From Oreohelix idahoensis (lineage: Eukaryota > Mollusca > Gastropoda > Stylommatophora > Oreohelicidae): a stretch of 64,000 nt of DNA. Positions 43,735-54,000 of this stretch are shown one piece after another. Positions within the stretch are counted from its first letter, which is position 1. Each line of letters begins with the position of its first letter. The position numbers were made by a program, and so were the translations under genes. The notes beneath the pieces were generated by a model, which saw only the letters and a program-made list of their open reading frames with translations, did no database searches and had not been told where the DNA came from. The DNA lies in the NCBI GenBank assembly GCA_024509875.1, contig JAMPIV010017823.1:47501-111500 (forward strand). Direction: 5' to 3'.

Positions 43735-45520
43735 CGCTTTCCAGTTTGTGACGGTATTGCCTCCCCTGCTTTGCAGTAGTGGTCCAACAGTGGCCAAAAC
43801 TCAAGAGTATCTAATATGGGCTTCAAAGGTGTCTACCTTCGCACAAGATTACTATTGGCAGCTTTGTAAATAGAAGGGTAATGACGCTTCTATCTCAATT
43901 TAGAATTCACAAGATATTCAGATAAGCGAAAACAATGCTGCATTGGCTGAGCACGTTAATTCTAGAATCTGCCGACAGCTTTTGTGAAGAATTAAGCAAT
44001 AATTAATCTTAACTCGTTCAAGCCCCCACCTCTGATTTACTCAGTGGAATTCTTATTATTCTGGTATAGCTCTGTTTAGAGTATGTTTAGTAAATTGACT
44101 AAGACAAACATGCAGTACATTTAAAATGATTAAATCGAAGTTAAATTTGTAAAATTACAAATAACAAAATTTAATAATCACTTAAGTTTTAACAGTTTGA
44201 AAATAATTGAATAGTTTAAAAGCAAAGGTTCATCATTGATAGATAGTAGATCCTATAAAAAAAGTTCACTTTGGCAGCTTATATATTGCACTTAGCTGCC
44301 AGTGGTTGTTTCTGCTCCCGCTGGGTTGGTTCTTTTTGCACTTCTCACGCTCGTCCCTGGTCAAGGTTGTAGGGTGCAGCTTGTTCCCAGGAGTGTCAGG
44401 GAGAGTCTACAAAGTTGGTCCCTCGTCTTAAAGCTTAGACCACTGTTCCCATCTTGTTCCAGAGATTGCACCCTTCAACTGTTACCACCACCAACAACTA
44501 TGGTAAAAGAATAGAAACGAAACGCTCTCCTGAGTATTGCGTATCCCAACACATACTTATGTGTCCCCTTTCTCCTATTCTACCATCCCAATTACTCAGA
44601 ATGTATCCATTTTGAGAATTAGCTTTAATCCCCCGAGAGAAAACTTTCTTTACATTTAAACTGAAAAGCTTAATGTTATTTTACATTTAAATGAAAAGGT
44701 TAATAGTACAGATAGAATATGTTTACATTTACATTTCCGCTGATTGAAAAGAGTTCACAATATAAATTGAATATGTTTTCATTTATGTTTACACTGATTT
44801 GAAAAGTTTGAAACTTCCATTAAATTTAAATCAAATGACTGAGACATCCACTAGCGATTTTCACATATTAATATTCACATGGCAATATATACATATTTGT
44901 TCACATGTTAGTAATGAAAATATAGAATGTACAATGGCAACTTACGCCAATCCTGGCTCACAGACTTTTTGCTCAGATGAATGAAGTTAAGGCACTAGCC
45001 GATGCCTTTTTACACGTGCACTTGGGGTCGTTAATTTTAACTTTAATTCACTCTGACTCCGTATTGTTCAGTTTCCTCAGATATTCCGGATTTCCTTATG
45101 TAAAATGATAGAGATATCTTGGGCTATTTTGATAATTACTCCAATAAAAAGTCCGGTCTGATAAAATGGAATTCTGAATTCTAGGCTTCACTCTGGCAAG
45201 GTCTGGTTGTGTCGTCTTGGCAAGTGATCTTCACAGTGAATTTGACTGACTGAAGCGTCAGGTTATATTCACTGTCCTTCCACGCTCTGTTTGCTATGAA
45301 GCTAGGAAAAAGCTCCAATCATTTCAAACATGCTGGTTTGGAAAGGGGGGGGGAAGGGGGCGGGGGGCGATTTCAAAATATTCCTGACATGGAAAAATTT
45401 TGAATGCATTGCAGAGGTCACCTCTCCCAAATATGGCATGAAAATATCTGATCCCTTGTGTACCCACTCACAAACACATTGGTAAACTCTCTCAACAATG
45501 TGTTTCCGATGTAAAAAATT
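43735..45520. repeat. Dispersed repeat, copy B
   Basis: Uninterrupted counterpart of copy A (70-1110 plus 4141-4800). The join that copy A lacks is near 44,835. A G-rich run lies at 45,345-45,368. No coding sequence; short frames within it are not conserved with copy A. Confidence 0.7.
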
Positions 45521-45904
45521 ATTACTATCTAATGTAATCTTGTCATAACAAGTTGGACAGGAAGCGATTATGTCATACGTGTCTGTACAAAATGTGTTGC
45601 ACAGACTAGTAATCTTGTTATCACTCGCTTAAGCACACAACTCTACACGAAAACTAAGCAGATCAATATGGGTTTACCTAAGCTTAATCTCATCAAAGCT
45701 GTGCCGCGCCTAGCAAATGTGAGGTATACAGCAACAAGAAATGTCAAATGTTTTACAATATCACATATCTGCTGCCTAGCAGAGAAAGAAAAGGGTGCGA
45801 CCAGGAAAAATCGCAATACAATCAGTACAACAAATGTAACTGATTACTGCCGTAGTGAAAGAGAAATCGGAAAGAGGTCGCCCCAAAATCCATCTTGTGA
45901 CAGA
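45521..45904. other. Unassigned sequence
   Basis: An 82-codon frame (45,668-45,916) includes ERGRP-like sequence at its end in another frame, perhaps a LINE relic, but nothing firm. Confidence 0.25.
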
Positions 45905-46045
45905 TATGTTAGTTGAAGGTTCTCATTTTTATGTTAGACTTGATTTCTTTTGATCTCCCTATTTTTCCCAATGCAGTGAAAGCTCCCCTGGCCTTTTATA
46001 TTCTTATTTTGACATCACAGTCTTGTCCCCTACTTTGTCCTTTTA
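45905..46045 (-). mobile_element. Small fragment of the RTE-like LINE
   Basis: Minus-strand match to about 28,350-28,480 of the full-length LINE (blocks CCCAATGCAGTGAAAGCTCC and GGTTCTCATTTTTATGTTAG against their counterparts). Only about 140 bp. Confidence 0.6.
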
Positions 46046-46340
46046 AATGGGATCTCTCTGCATAAATCTTCTGGTGTTATTTGTCACTTCTTTTAAAGTA
46101 TGCCACTGCCTAAACCTTCTTGTCATTTGTCATTCTTTCAGATTGTTTTAGCTTTGGTCTCTGCATTTTTCGAGCATGCCTTTTTCCCCCACTACGCCTC
46201 TGTCACTCTCTTCTAACAGTTGCTATACATTTTTCTTTTTCCAGATACAATCCTGGCTTTAATTATTTCATTGACAGTTAGGTCTGTGCTTTTCTTATTT
46301 TCATCCAAATAAAAATAATTTAAAAAAAAAAAGACGCTTC
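46046..46340. other. Unassigned, T-rich sequence
   Basis: Possible LINE linker relic on the minus strand (lysine-rich short frame), not assignable. An A run at 46,321-46,332 ends it. Confidence 0.25.
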
Positions 46341-46344
46341 GTTT

Positions 46345-46530
46345 GGTGGTCATTTCCGATCTACCGTTTGATGGTCGTTTCCCGTTCTTCCGTTTGATGG
46401 TCGTTTCCCGTTCTTCCGTTTGATGGTCGTTTCCCGTTCTTCCGTTTGATGGTCGTTTCCCGTTCTTCCGTTTGGTGGTCGTTTCCCGTTCTTCCGTTTG
46501 GTGGTCGTTTCCCGTTCTTCCGTTTGGTGA
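46345..46530. repeat. 26-bp tandem repeat, about 7 units
   Basis: Unit CCGTTTGATGGTCGTTTCCC then GTTCTT, with TTGGTGG in the last units. The minus strand has open frames in all three phases because the 26-bp unit cycles through frames (NGKRPSNGRTGND-like). Not a gene. Confidence 0.93.
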
Positions 46531-46649
46531 AGAGGTTGCCCAGGGAGCACAGTGTCTCTCTGGATGAACATGCAATCATATATTAAAACAAACACGTGAT
46601 TCTTCTTCTTTAGTCCTTGGCCGCTGACTGACAAAACAATCAGTGACCA

Positions 46650-46835
46650 TCACGCCTGGTGAAGTCTTGTAGGACAGCAACAAGCTGTCTCCCCTTTGCT
46701 TGGTCGACAGCCATCCTTCGTGTGGTGCCCCAGCTCTGGTTTATGCTTAGCATCTCCTCCACAGTTCTCCGCCAGGTGGTTCTTGGCTGTCTTTGCTTTT
46801 GCTTTTCTTCTGGAGTCCATAGCATGGCAGTTCTG
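46650..46835 (-). mobile_element. LINE C-terminal fragment
   Basis: The minus strand reads MLWTPEEKQKQRQPRTTWRR, then TVEEMLSINQSWGTTRRMA and a QLVAVLQDF end, stopping near 46,640. This is the WTPEGKR..GRPR.TWRRT...E.......W......A.DR..W...V..L pattern of LINE C-termini. The 24-bp array joins directly on its N-terminal side at about 46,835. Confidence 0.75.
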
Positions 46836-47452
46836 GTTATGGTGTCAGGGTCTGTTCTGCTGATGGTGTCAGGGTCTCTTTTGGTGATGGTGTCAGGGTC
46901 TCTTCTGGTGATGGTGTCAGGGTCTCTTTTGGTGATGGTGTCAGGGTCTCTTCTGGTGATGGTGTCAGGGTCTCTTCTGGTGATGGTGTCAGGGTCTGTT
47001 CTGGTGATGGTGTCAGGGTCTTTTCTGGTGATGGTGTCAAGGTCTCTTTTGGTGATGGTGTCAGGGTCTCTTCTGGTGATGGTGTCAGGGTCTCTTCTGG
47101 TGATGGTGTCAGGGTCTCTTTTTGTGATGGTGTCAGGGTCTCTTCTGGTGATGGTGTCAGGGTCTCTTTTGGTGATGGTGTCAGGGTCTCTTCTGGTGAT
47201 GGTGTCAGGATCTCTTCTGGTGATGGTGTCAGGGTCTGTTCTGGTGATGGTGTCAGGGTCTCTTTTGGTGATGGTGTCAGGGTCTCTTCTGGTGATGATG
47301 TCAGGGTCTCTTCTGGTGATGGTGTCAGGGTCTGATGGTGTCAGGGTCTCTTCTGGTGATGGTGTCAGGGTCTTTTCTGGTGATGGTGTCAAGGTCTCTT
47401 TTGGTGATGGTTTCAGGGTCTCTTCTGGTGATGGTGTCAAGGTCTCTTTTGT
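46836..47452. repeat. 24-bp tandem array, part 1 (about 26 units)
   Basis: Unit GGTGATGGTGTCAGGGTCTC then TTCT. Variants (TTTT, GTTCT, AAGG, a shortened unit GGGTCTGATGGTGTC) are interspersed. Frames stay open on both strands because the unit is 24 bp (GDGVRVSS on plus, ETLTPSPE on minus). Not a gene. Confidence 0.95.
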
Positions 47453-48545
47453 GATTGTAGTTGATAGTAACGATATGCTAGTGGTAGATGTATCAATGAC
47501 TAGCTTAGACACGCGAATGGTTTCAATGAAAAGTTGTCAAAAGGTTATTCAATCAAATTCCAACGAGTGGTAGGCAATTGGCCAATTCATGACTAGAATC
47601 AACTCGTTGTTAAAAGTTATTCAGGTTTATTGACGAATGACAAACGGCAATCAACGACACGATCAAGACAAACGATGAGAGCATCATAATTATAGTTACT
47701 GTTGATAATAAAACATTCCTGTAGATTTCTTTATCAATCAAGTCCTTTTCTATCCAAGTGACTAGGATTCCCTAATAGTTGTCATTTGAAATACATTACG
47801 GTCATGTCCGTTAACCTTGTTCCAAGGACGTCTGTAACAGTAAACGGATTCATGCTCATGGATGACGCTTCCATATAATACTTGTTTAAATCCCAGACTT
47901 TCTCCTTACAATAATCTATACAGTTTGATATAATCCATAAAAGTTCTACACGAAAATACAATCAGGTTAGCGACTTCAGTTGACTAACCTCTCCTACAAA
48001 ATATGCCACGACCTTGGCATAGGCATTACAAAATATCCGATATTCAAGATATGATCAAATAGTTATCCTTTACTCGTAGGACTTCCCACTACGAAATATT
48101 TACAGTGAAGTAAAGATCTCAACTGTTCCATTCTAGGAATCCAATAACATATGGATTCCCGCTAGAATCCAGTGATGATCATCTGTTCCACTTTATTCAT
48201 AGACGTATTAATATACATGAAGGTTCAAACGAAACTTACGTATTGAACTGCATGTTGGCTTCATCCTGAAGACCCAACAAAATCCTTCAGAACAATTCTT
48301 CCATCGAATTGTTCAGAATCAAAATAACAACATACGGGCAGAGAGAGAGTCCATCTTGCCCTTACAACAGCTGACGTCATAATCCTCAACTAGGTTACCC
48401 GTGCGCAAAGAGCAACTCATACTCTGCATTGTGCACGTCGGTGCGTGAATAAAACGTACGCACAAATAATATAACTATCTCAAGACTGGTGCGTACATTG
48501 GCAGGACCGAAGACTACCCCCTTAGGTAAAACGTACGCAATTTTT
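47453..48545. other. 1.09-kb insertion splitting the 24-bp array
   Basis: Unique sequence with no gene, absent from the rest of the window. Both edges carry TGATTG (47,454 region and 48,546 region), a possible short target duplication. GTGCG/CGTACGCA-rich sequence fills the right end (48,405-48,540). It could be a solo LTR or non-autonomous DNA element; I saw neither TG...CA ends nor clear inverted ends. Confidence 0.45.
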
Positions 48546-50012
48546 GATTGGTGATGGTGTCAGGGTCTCTTCTGGTGATGGTGTCAGGGTCTGTTCTGGT
48601 GATGGTGTCAGGGTATCTTTTGGTGATGGTGTCAGGGTCTCTTCTGGTGATGATGTCAGGGTCTCTTCTGGTGATGGTGTCACGGTCTGATGGTGTCAGG
48701 GTCTCTTCTGGTGATGGTGTCAGGGTCTTTTCTGGTGATGGTGTCAAGGTCTCTTTTGGTGATGGTTTCAGGGTCTCTTCTGGTGATGGTGTCAAGGTCT
48801 CTTTTGGTGATGGTGTCAGGGTCTCTTCTGGTGATGGTGTCAGGGTCTCTTTTGGTGATGGTGTCAAGGTCTCTTTTGGTGATGGTGTCAGAGTCTCTTC
48901 TGGTGATGGTGTCAGGGTCTCTTGTGGTGATGGTGCCAGGGTCTCTTCTGGTGATGGCTTCAGGGTCTGATGGTGTCAGGGTCTCTTCTGGTGATGGTGT
49001 CAGGGTCTCTTCTGGTGATGGTGTCAGGGTCTCTTCTGGTGATGGTGTCAGGGTCTCTTGTGGTGATGGTGTCAGGGTCTCTTGTGGTGATGGTGTCAGG
49101 GTCTCTTGTGGTGATGGTGCCAGGGTCTCTTCTGGTGATGGTGTCAGGGTCTCTTTTGGTGATGGTGTCAGGGTCTCTTCTGGTGATGGTGTCAGGGTCT
49201 GATGGTGTCAGGGTCTCTTCTGGTGATGGTGTCAGGGTCTGTTCTGGTGATGGTGTCAGGGTCTCTTTTGGTGATGGTGTCAAGGTCTTTTTGGTGATGG
49301 TGTCAGGGTCTCTTCTGGTGATGGTGTCAGGGTCTCTTTTGGTGATGGTGTCAGGGTCTCTTTTGGTGATGATGTCAGGGTCTCTTCTGGTGATGGTGTC
49401 AGGGTATCTTTTGGTGATGGTGTCAGGGTCTCTTTTGGTGATGGTGTCAGGGTCTCTTCTGGTGATGGTGTCAGGGTCTCTTCTGGTGATGGTGTCAGTG
49501 TCTCTTCTGGTGATAGTGTCAGGGTCTCTTCTGGTGATGGTGTCAGGGTCTCTTCTGGTGATGGTGTCAGGGTCTCTTCTGGTGATGGTGTCAGGGTCTC
49601 TTCTGGTGATGGTGTCAGGGTCTCTTCTGGTGACGGTGTCAGGGTCTCTTCTGGTGATGGTGTCGGGGTCTCTTCTGGTGATGGTGTCAGGGTCTCTTCT
49701 GGTGATGGTGTCAGGGTCTGTTCTTGTGATGGTGTCAGGGTCTCTTCTGGTGATGGTGTCAGGGTCTCTTTTGGTGATGGTGTCAGATTCTCTTTTGGTG
49801 ATGGTGTCAGGGTCTCTTCTGGTGATGGTGTCAGGGTCTCTTTTGGTGATGGTGTCAGGGTCTCTTTTGGTGATGGTGTCAGGGTCTGTTCTGGTGATGG
49901 TGTCAGGGTCTCTTCTGGTGTTGGTGTCAGGGTCTCTTCTGGTGATGGTGTCAGGGTCTCTTCTGGTGATGGTGTCAGGGTCTCTTCTGGTGATGGTGTC
50001 AGGGTCTCTTTT
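48546..50012. repeat. 24-bp tandem array, part 2 (about 61 units)
   Basis: Same unit as part 1. The shortened unit recurs near 48,690, 48,968 and 49,200. The first roughly 260 bp repeat, variant for variant, the last roughly 260 bp of part 1. Long open frames are artefacts of the period. Confidence 0.95.
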
Positions 50013-50630
50013 GAGAATGTGGCCAACCTAATACCAGTGACTACCCGCTATGATATTGCGCATGTCCTTCTGGTGACTCTGAGTTAGCAGTTCTTGGTTG
50101 GTGATGGTGTTCAGCAAGAAGAATTTTCCACTTTTCCTTAAGCTATATAGATGATTGGCCTGAAAAAAAATGAGATGATCACAATGGTTTGTTTTTATTC
50201 TTTTAGCTATAAAGATAACACGTTTGTCGATTTCAGATGGTGTGTCCTGGAATCGATCGCCCGTCACGTGTGTACTATTTCAGTGAAAGCAGCTGTTGGT
50301 ACATCCCTGTTTATGACGTATGCAGTAGATCACACGAAAAATAAATACTGTGTGTTTGAAGACGGCTTACAACACGCACCTACACCAGCTGTGGAAATAG
50401 TTTAGGAGAGTAACAGAAATACTGCGCGGTCCAAATTTGTGCGAATTTGAAATAATACGATTTTCTTTTTAATTATTATTAATAAAATCTCCCTTTATGC
50501 GGAAAATTGGAAATAATGCGAATCCGTACTTAAAATGACAACTATTAGAAAACTAGTCTTGAATTATGCACCTTTTGAATTATGCGAGGTTTCTTCAACT
50601 TTTACTTCTTCTTCCTAATTTTCCCCACTT
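50013..50630. other. Unassigned sequence
   Basis: An 84-codon frame (50,151-50,405) has no ATG-proximal context and no family I recognise. A polypyrimidine-AG (near 50,236) precedes it, so an exon is conceivable, but its translation does not resemble ESRP. No other feature. Confidence 0.3.
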
Positions 50631-50717
50631 ATCGTCAAATTTATTCTATTTTTATTACCTGCTTTTCTAAAATCGCCACTGATCTCCAAAATGTTCCAGT
50701 CTATCGTAAACGATCGC
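50631..50717. repeat. Diverged edge monomer of the 69-bp satellite (left)
   Basis: CACTTATCGTCAAATTTATT, ACCTGCTTTTCTAAAA, CACTGATCTCCAAAATGTTC and GTCTATCGTAAACGATC follow the same order as the 69-bp unit, with about 30 percent mismatch by eye. It lies just outside the 25-bp array. Confidence 0.6.
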
Positions 50718-51030
50718 TTCTTCTCTTATTAGTTAACATCTCTTCCTCTCTTATTAGTTAACATCTCTTCATCTCTTATTAGTTAACATCTCTTCATCTC
50801 TTATTAGTTAACATCTTTCCTCTCTTATTAGTTAACATCTTTCCTCTCTTATTAGTTAACATCTTTTTCTTTCTTGTTAGTTAACATATCTTTCTCTCTT
50901 ATTAGTTGACGTATCTTTCTATCTTATTAGTTAACATCTTTTCCTCTCTTATTAGTTAACATCTCTTGCTCTCTTATTGTTAACATCTCTTTCTCTCTTA
51001 TTAGTTAACATATCTTTCTCTCTGATTAGC
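50718..51030. repeat. 25-bp tandem repeat derived from the 69-bp unit
   Basis: About 12 units of CTCTTATTAGTTAACATCTC with TTCCT or TTCAT. The sequence corresponds to the TAACATCTCCACTCTTATCAGTT part of the 69-bp monomer joined to itself (shown here in two overlapping pieces: TAACATCTCCACTC and CTCTTATCAGTT). Confidence 0.8.
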
Positions 51031-51034
51031 TAAT

Positions 51035-54000
51035 ATCTCTTATCAGCTGCTTTTCTTAAACCTTTACTGATCTCCCTAATGTTACCGTCTGTCGTAACAT
51101 CTCCACTCTTATCAGTTGCTTTTCTTAAACCTTTACTGATCTCCCTAATGTTACCGTCTGTCGTAACATCTCCACTTTTATCAGTAGCTTTTCTTAAACC
51201 TGTACTGATCTTCCTAATGTTACCGTCTGTCGTAACATCTCCACTCTTATCATTTGCTTTTCTTAAACCTTTACTGATCTCCCTAATGTTACCGTCTGTC
51301 GTAACATCTCCACTCTTATCATTTGCTTTTCTTAAACCTTTACTGATCTCCCTAATGTTACCGTCTGTCGTAACATCTCCACTCTTATCTCCTGCTTTTC
51401 TTAAACATTTACTGATCTCCCTAATGTTACCGTCTGTCGTAACATCTCCACTCTTATCATTTGCTTTTCTTAAACCTTTACTGATCTCCCTAATGTTACC
51501 GTCTGTCGTAACATCTCCACTCTTATCAGTTGCTTTTCTTAAACCTTTACTGATCTCCCTAATGTTACCGTCTGTCGTAACATCTCCACTCTTATCATTT
51601 GCTTTTCTTAAACCTTTACTGATCTCCCTAATGTTACCGTCTGTCGTAACATCTCCACTTTTATCAGTAGCTTTTCTTAAACCTGTACTGATCTTCCTAA
51701 TGTTACCGTCTGTCGTAACATCTCCACTCTTATCATTTGCTTTTCTTAAACCTTTACTGATCTCCCTAATGTTACCGTCTGTCGTAACATCTCCACTCTT
51801 ATCATTTGCTTTTCTTAAACCTTTACTGATCTCCCTAATGTTACCGTCTGTCGTAACATCTCCACTCTTATCAGTTGCTTTTCTTAAACCTTTACTGATC
51901 TCCCTAATGTTACCGTCTGTCGTAACATCTCCACTCTCTTTACTGATCTCCCTAATGTTACCGTCTGTCGTAACATCTCCACTCTTATCATTTGCTTTTC
52001 TTAAACCTTTACTGATCTCCCTAATGTTACCGTCTGTCGTAACATCTCCACTCTTATCAGTTGCTTTTCTTAAACCTTTACTGATCTCCCTAATGTTACC
52101 GTCTGTCGTAACATCTCCACTCTTATCATTTGCTTTTCTTAAACCTTTACTGATCTCGCTAATGTTACCGTCTGTCGTAACATCTCCACTCTTATCAGTT
52201 GCTTTTCTTAAACCTTTACTGATCTCCCTAATGTTACCGTCTGTCGTAACATCTCCACTCTTATCAGTTGCTTTTCTTAAACCTTTACTGATCTCCCTAA
52301 TGTTACCGTCTGTCGTAACATCTCCACTCTTATCAGTTGCTTTTCTTAAACCTTTACTGATCTCCCTAATCTTCACTTCTGTCGTAACATCTCCACTCTT
52401 ATCAGTTGCTTTTCTTAAACCTTTACTGATCTCCCTAATGTTACCGTCTGTCGTAACATCTCCACTCTTATCAGTTGCTTTTCTTAAACCTTTACTGATC
52501 TCCCTAATGTTACCGTCTGTCGTAACATCTCCACTCTTATCATTTGCTTTTCTTAAACCTTTACTGATCTCCCTAATGTTACCGTCTGTCGTAACATCTC
52601 CACTCTTATCAGTTGCTTTTCTTAAACCTTTACTGATCTCCCTAATGTTACCGTCTGTCGTAACATCTCCACTCTTATCATTTGCTTTTCTTAAACCTTT
52701 ACTGATCTCCCTAATGTTACCGTCTGTCGTAACATCTCCACTCTTATGGTTTGCTTTTCTTAAACCTTTACTGATCTCCCTAATGTTACCGTCTGTCGTA
52801 ACATCTCCACTCTTATCAGTTGCTTTTCTTAAACCTTTACTGATCTCCCTAATGTTACCGTCTGTCGTAACATCTCCACTCTTATCAGTTGCTTTTCTTA
52901 AACCTTTACTGATCTCCCTAATGTTACCGTCTGTCGTAACATCTCCACTCTTATCATTTGCTTTTCTTAAACCTTTACTGATCTCCCTAATGTTACCGTC
53001 TGTCGTAACATCTCCACTCTTATCAGTTGCTTTTCTTAAACCTTTACTGATCTCCCTAATGTTACCGTCTGTCGTAACATCTCCTTACTGATCTCCCTAA
53101 TGTTACCGTCTGTCGTAACATCTCCATACTGATCTCCCTAATGTTACCGTCTGTCGTAACATCTCCACTCTTATCATTTGCTTTTCTTAAACCTTTACTG
53201 ATCTCCCTAATGTTACCGTCTGTCTTAACATCTCCACTTTATCTGTTGCTTTTCTAAACCTTTACTGATCTCCCTAATGTTACCGTCTGTCGTAACATCT
53301 CCACATTTGCTTTTCTTAAACCTGTACTGATCTCCCTAATGTTACCGTCTGTCGTAACATCTCCACTCTTATCATTTGCTTTTCTTAAACCTTTACTGAT
53401 CTCCCTAATGTTACCGTCTGTCGTAACATCTCCACTCTTATCATTTGCTTTTCTTAAACCTTTACTGATCTCCCTAATGTTACCGTCTGTCGTAACATCT
53501 CCACTCTTATCAGTTGCTTTTCTTAAACCTTTACTGATCTCCCTAATGTTACCGTCTGTCGTAACATCTCCACTCTTATCAGTTGCTTTTCTTAAACCTT
53601 TACTGATCTCCCTAATGTTACCGTCTGTCGTAACATCTCCACTCTTATCAGTTGCTTTTCTTAAACCTTTACTGATCTCCCTAATGTTACCGTCTGTCGT
53701 AACATCTCCACTCTTATCATTTGCTTTTCTTAAACCTTTACTGATCTCCCTAATGTTACCGTCTGTCGTAACATCTCCACTCTTATCTGTTGCTTTTCTT
53801 AAACCTTTACTGATCTCCCTAATGTTACCGTCTGTCGTAACATCTCCACTCTTATCATTTGCTTTTCTTAAACCTGTACTGATCTCCCTAATGTTACCGT
53901 CTGTCGTAACATCTCCACTCTTATCATTTGCTTTTCTTAAACCTTTACTGATCTCCCTAATGTTACCGTCTGTCGTAACATCTCCACTCTTATCAGTTGC

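Noticed and set aside
46659..50031. 290-353 codon frames on both strands of the 24-bp arrays
   Set aside because: Artefact of a stop-free 24-bp unit; only the LINE C-terminal part at 46,650-46,835 is real coding relic.
50151..50405. Second exon of the ESRP-like gene
   Set aside because: A possible acceptor precedes it, but neither frame resembles the ESRP N-terminal domain continuation.
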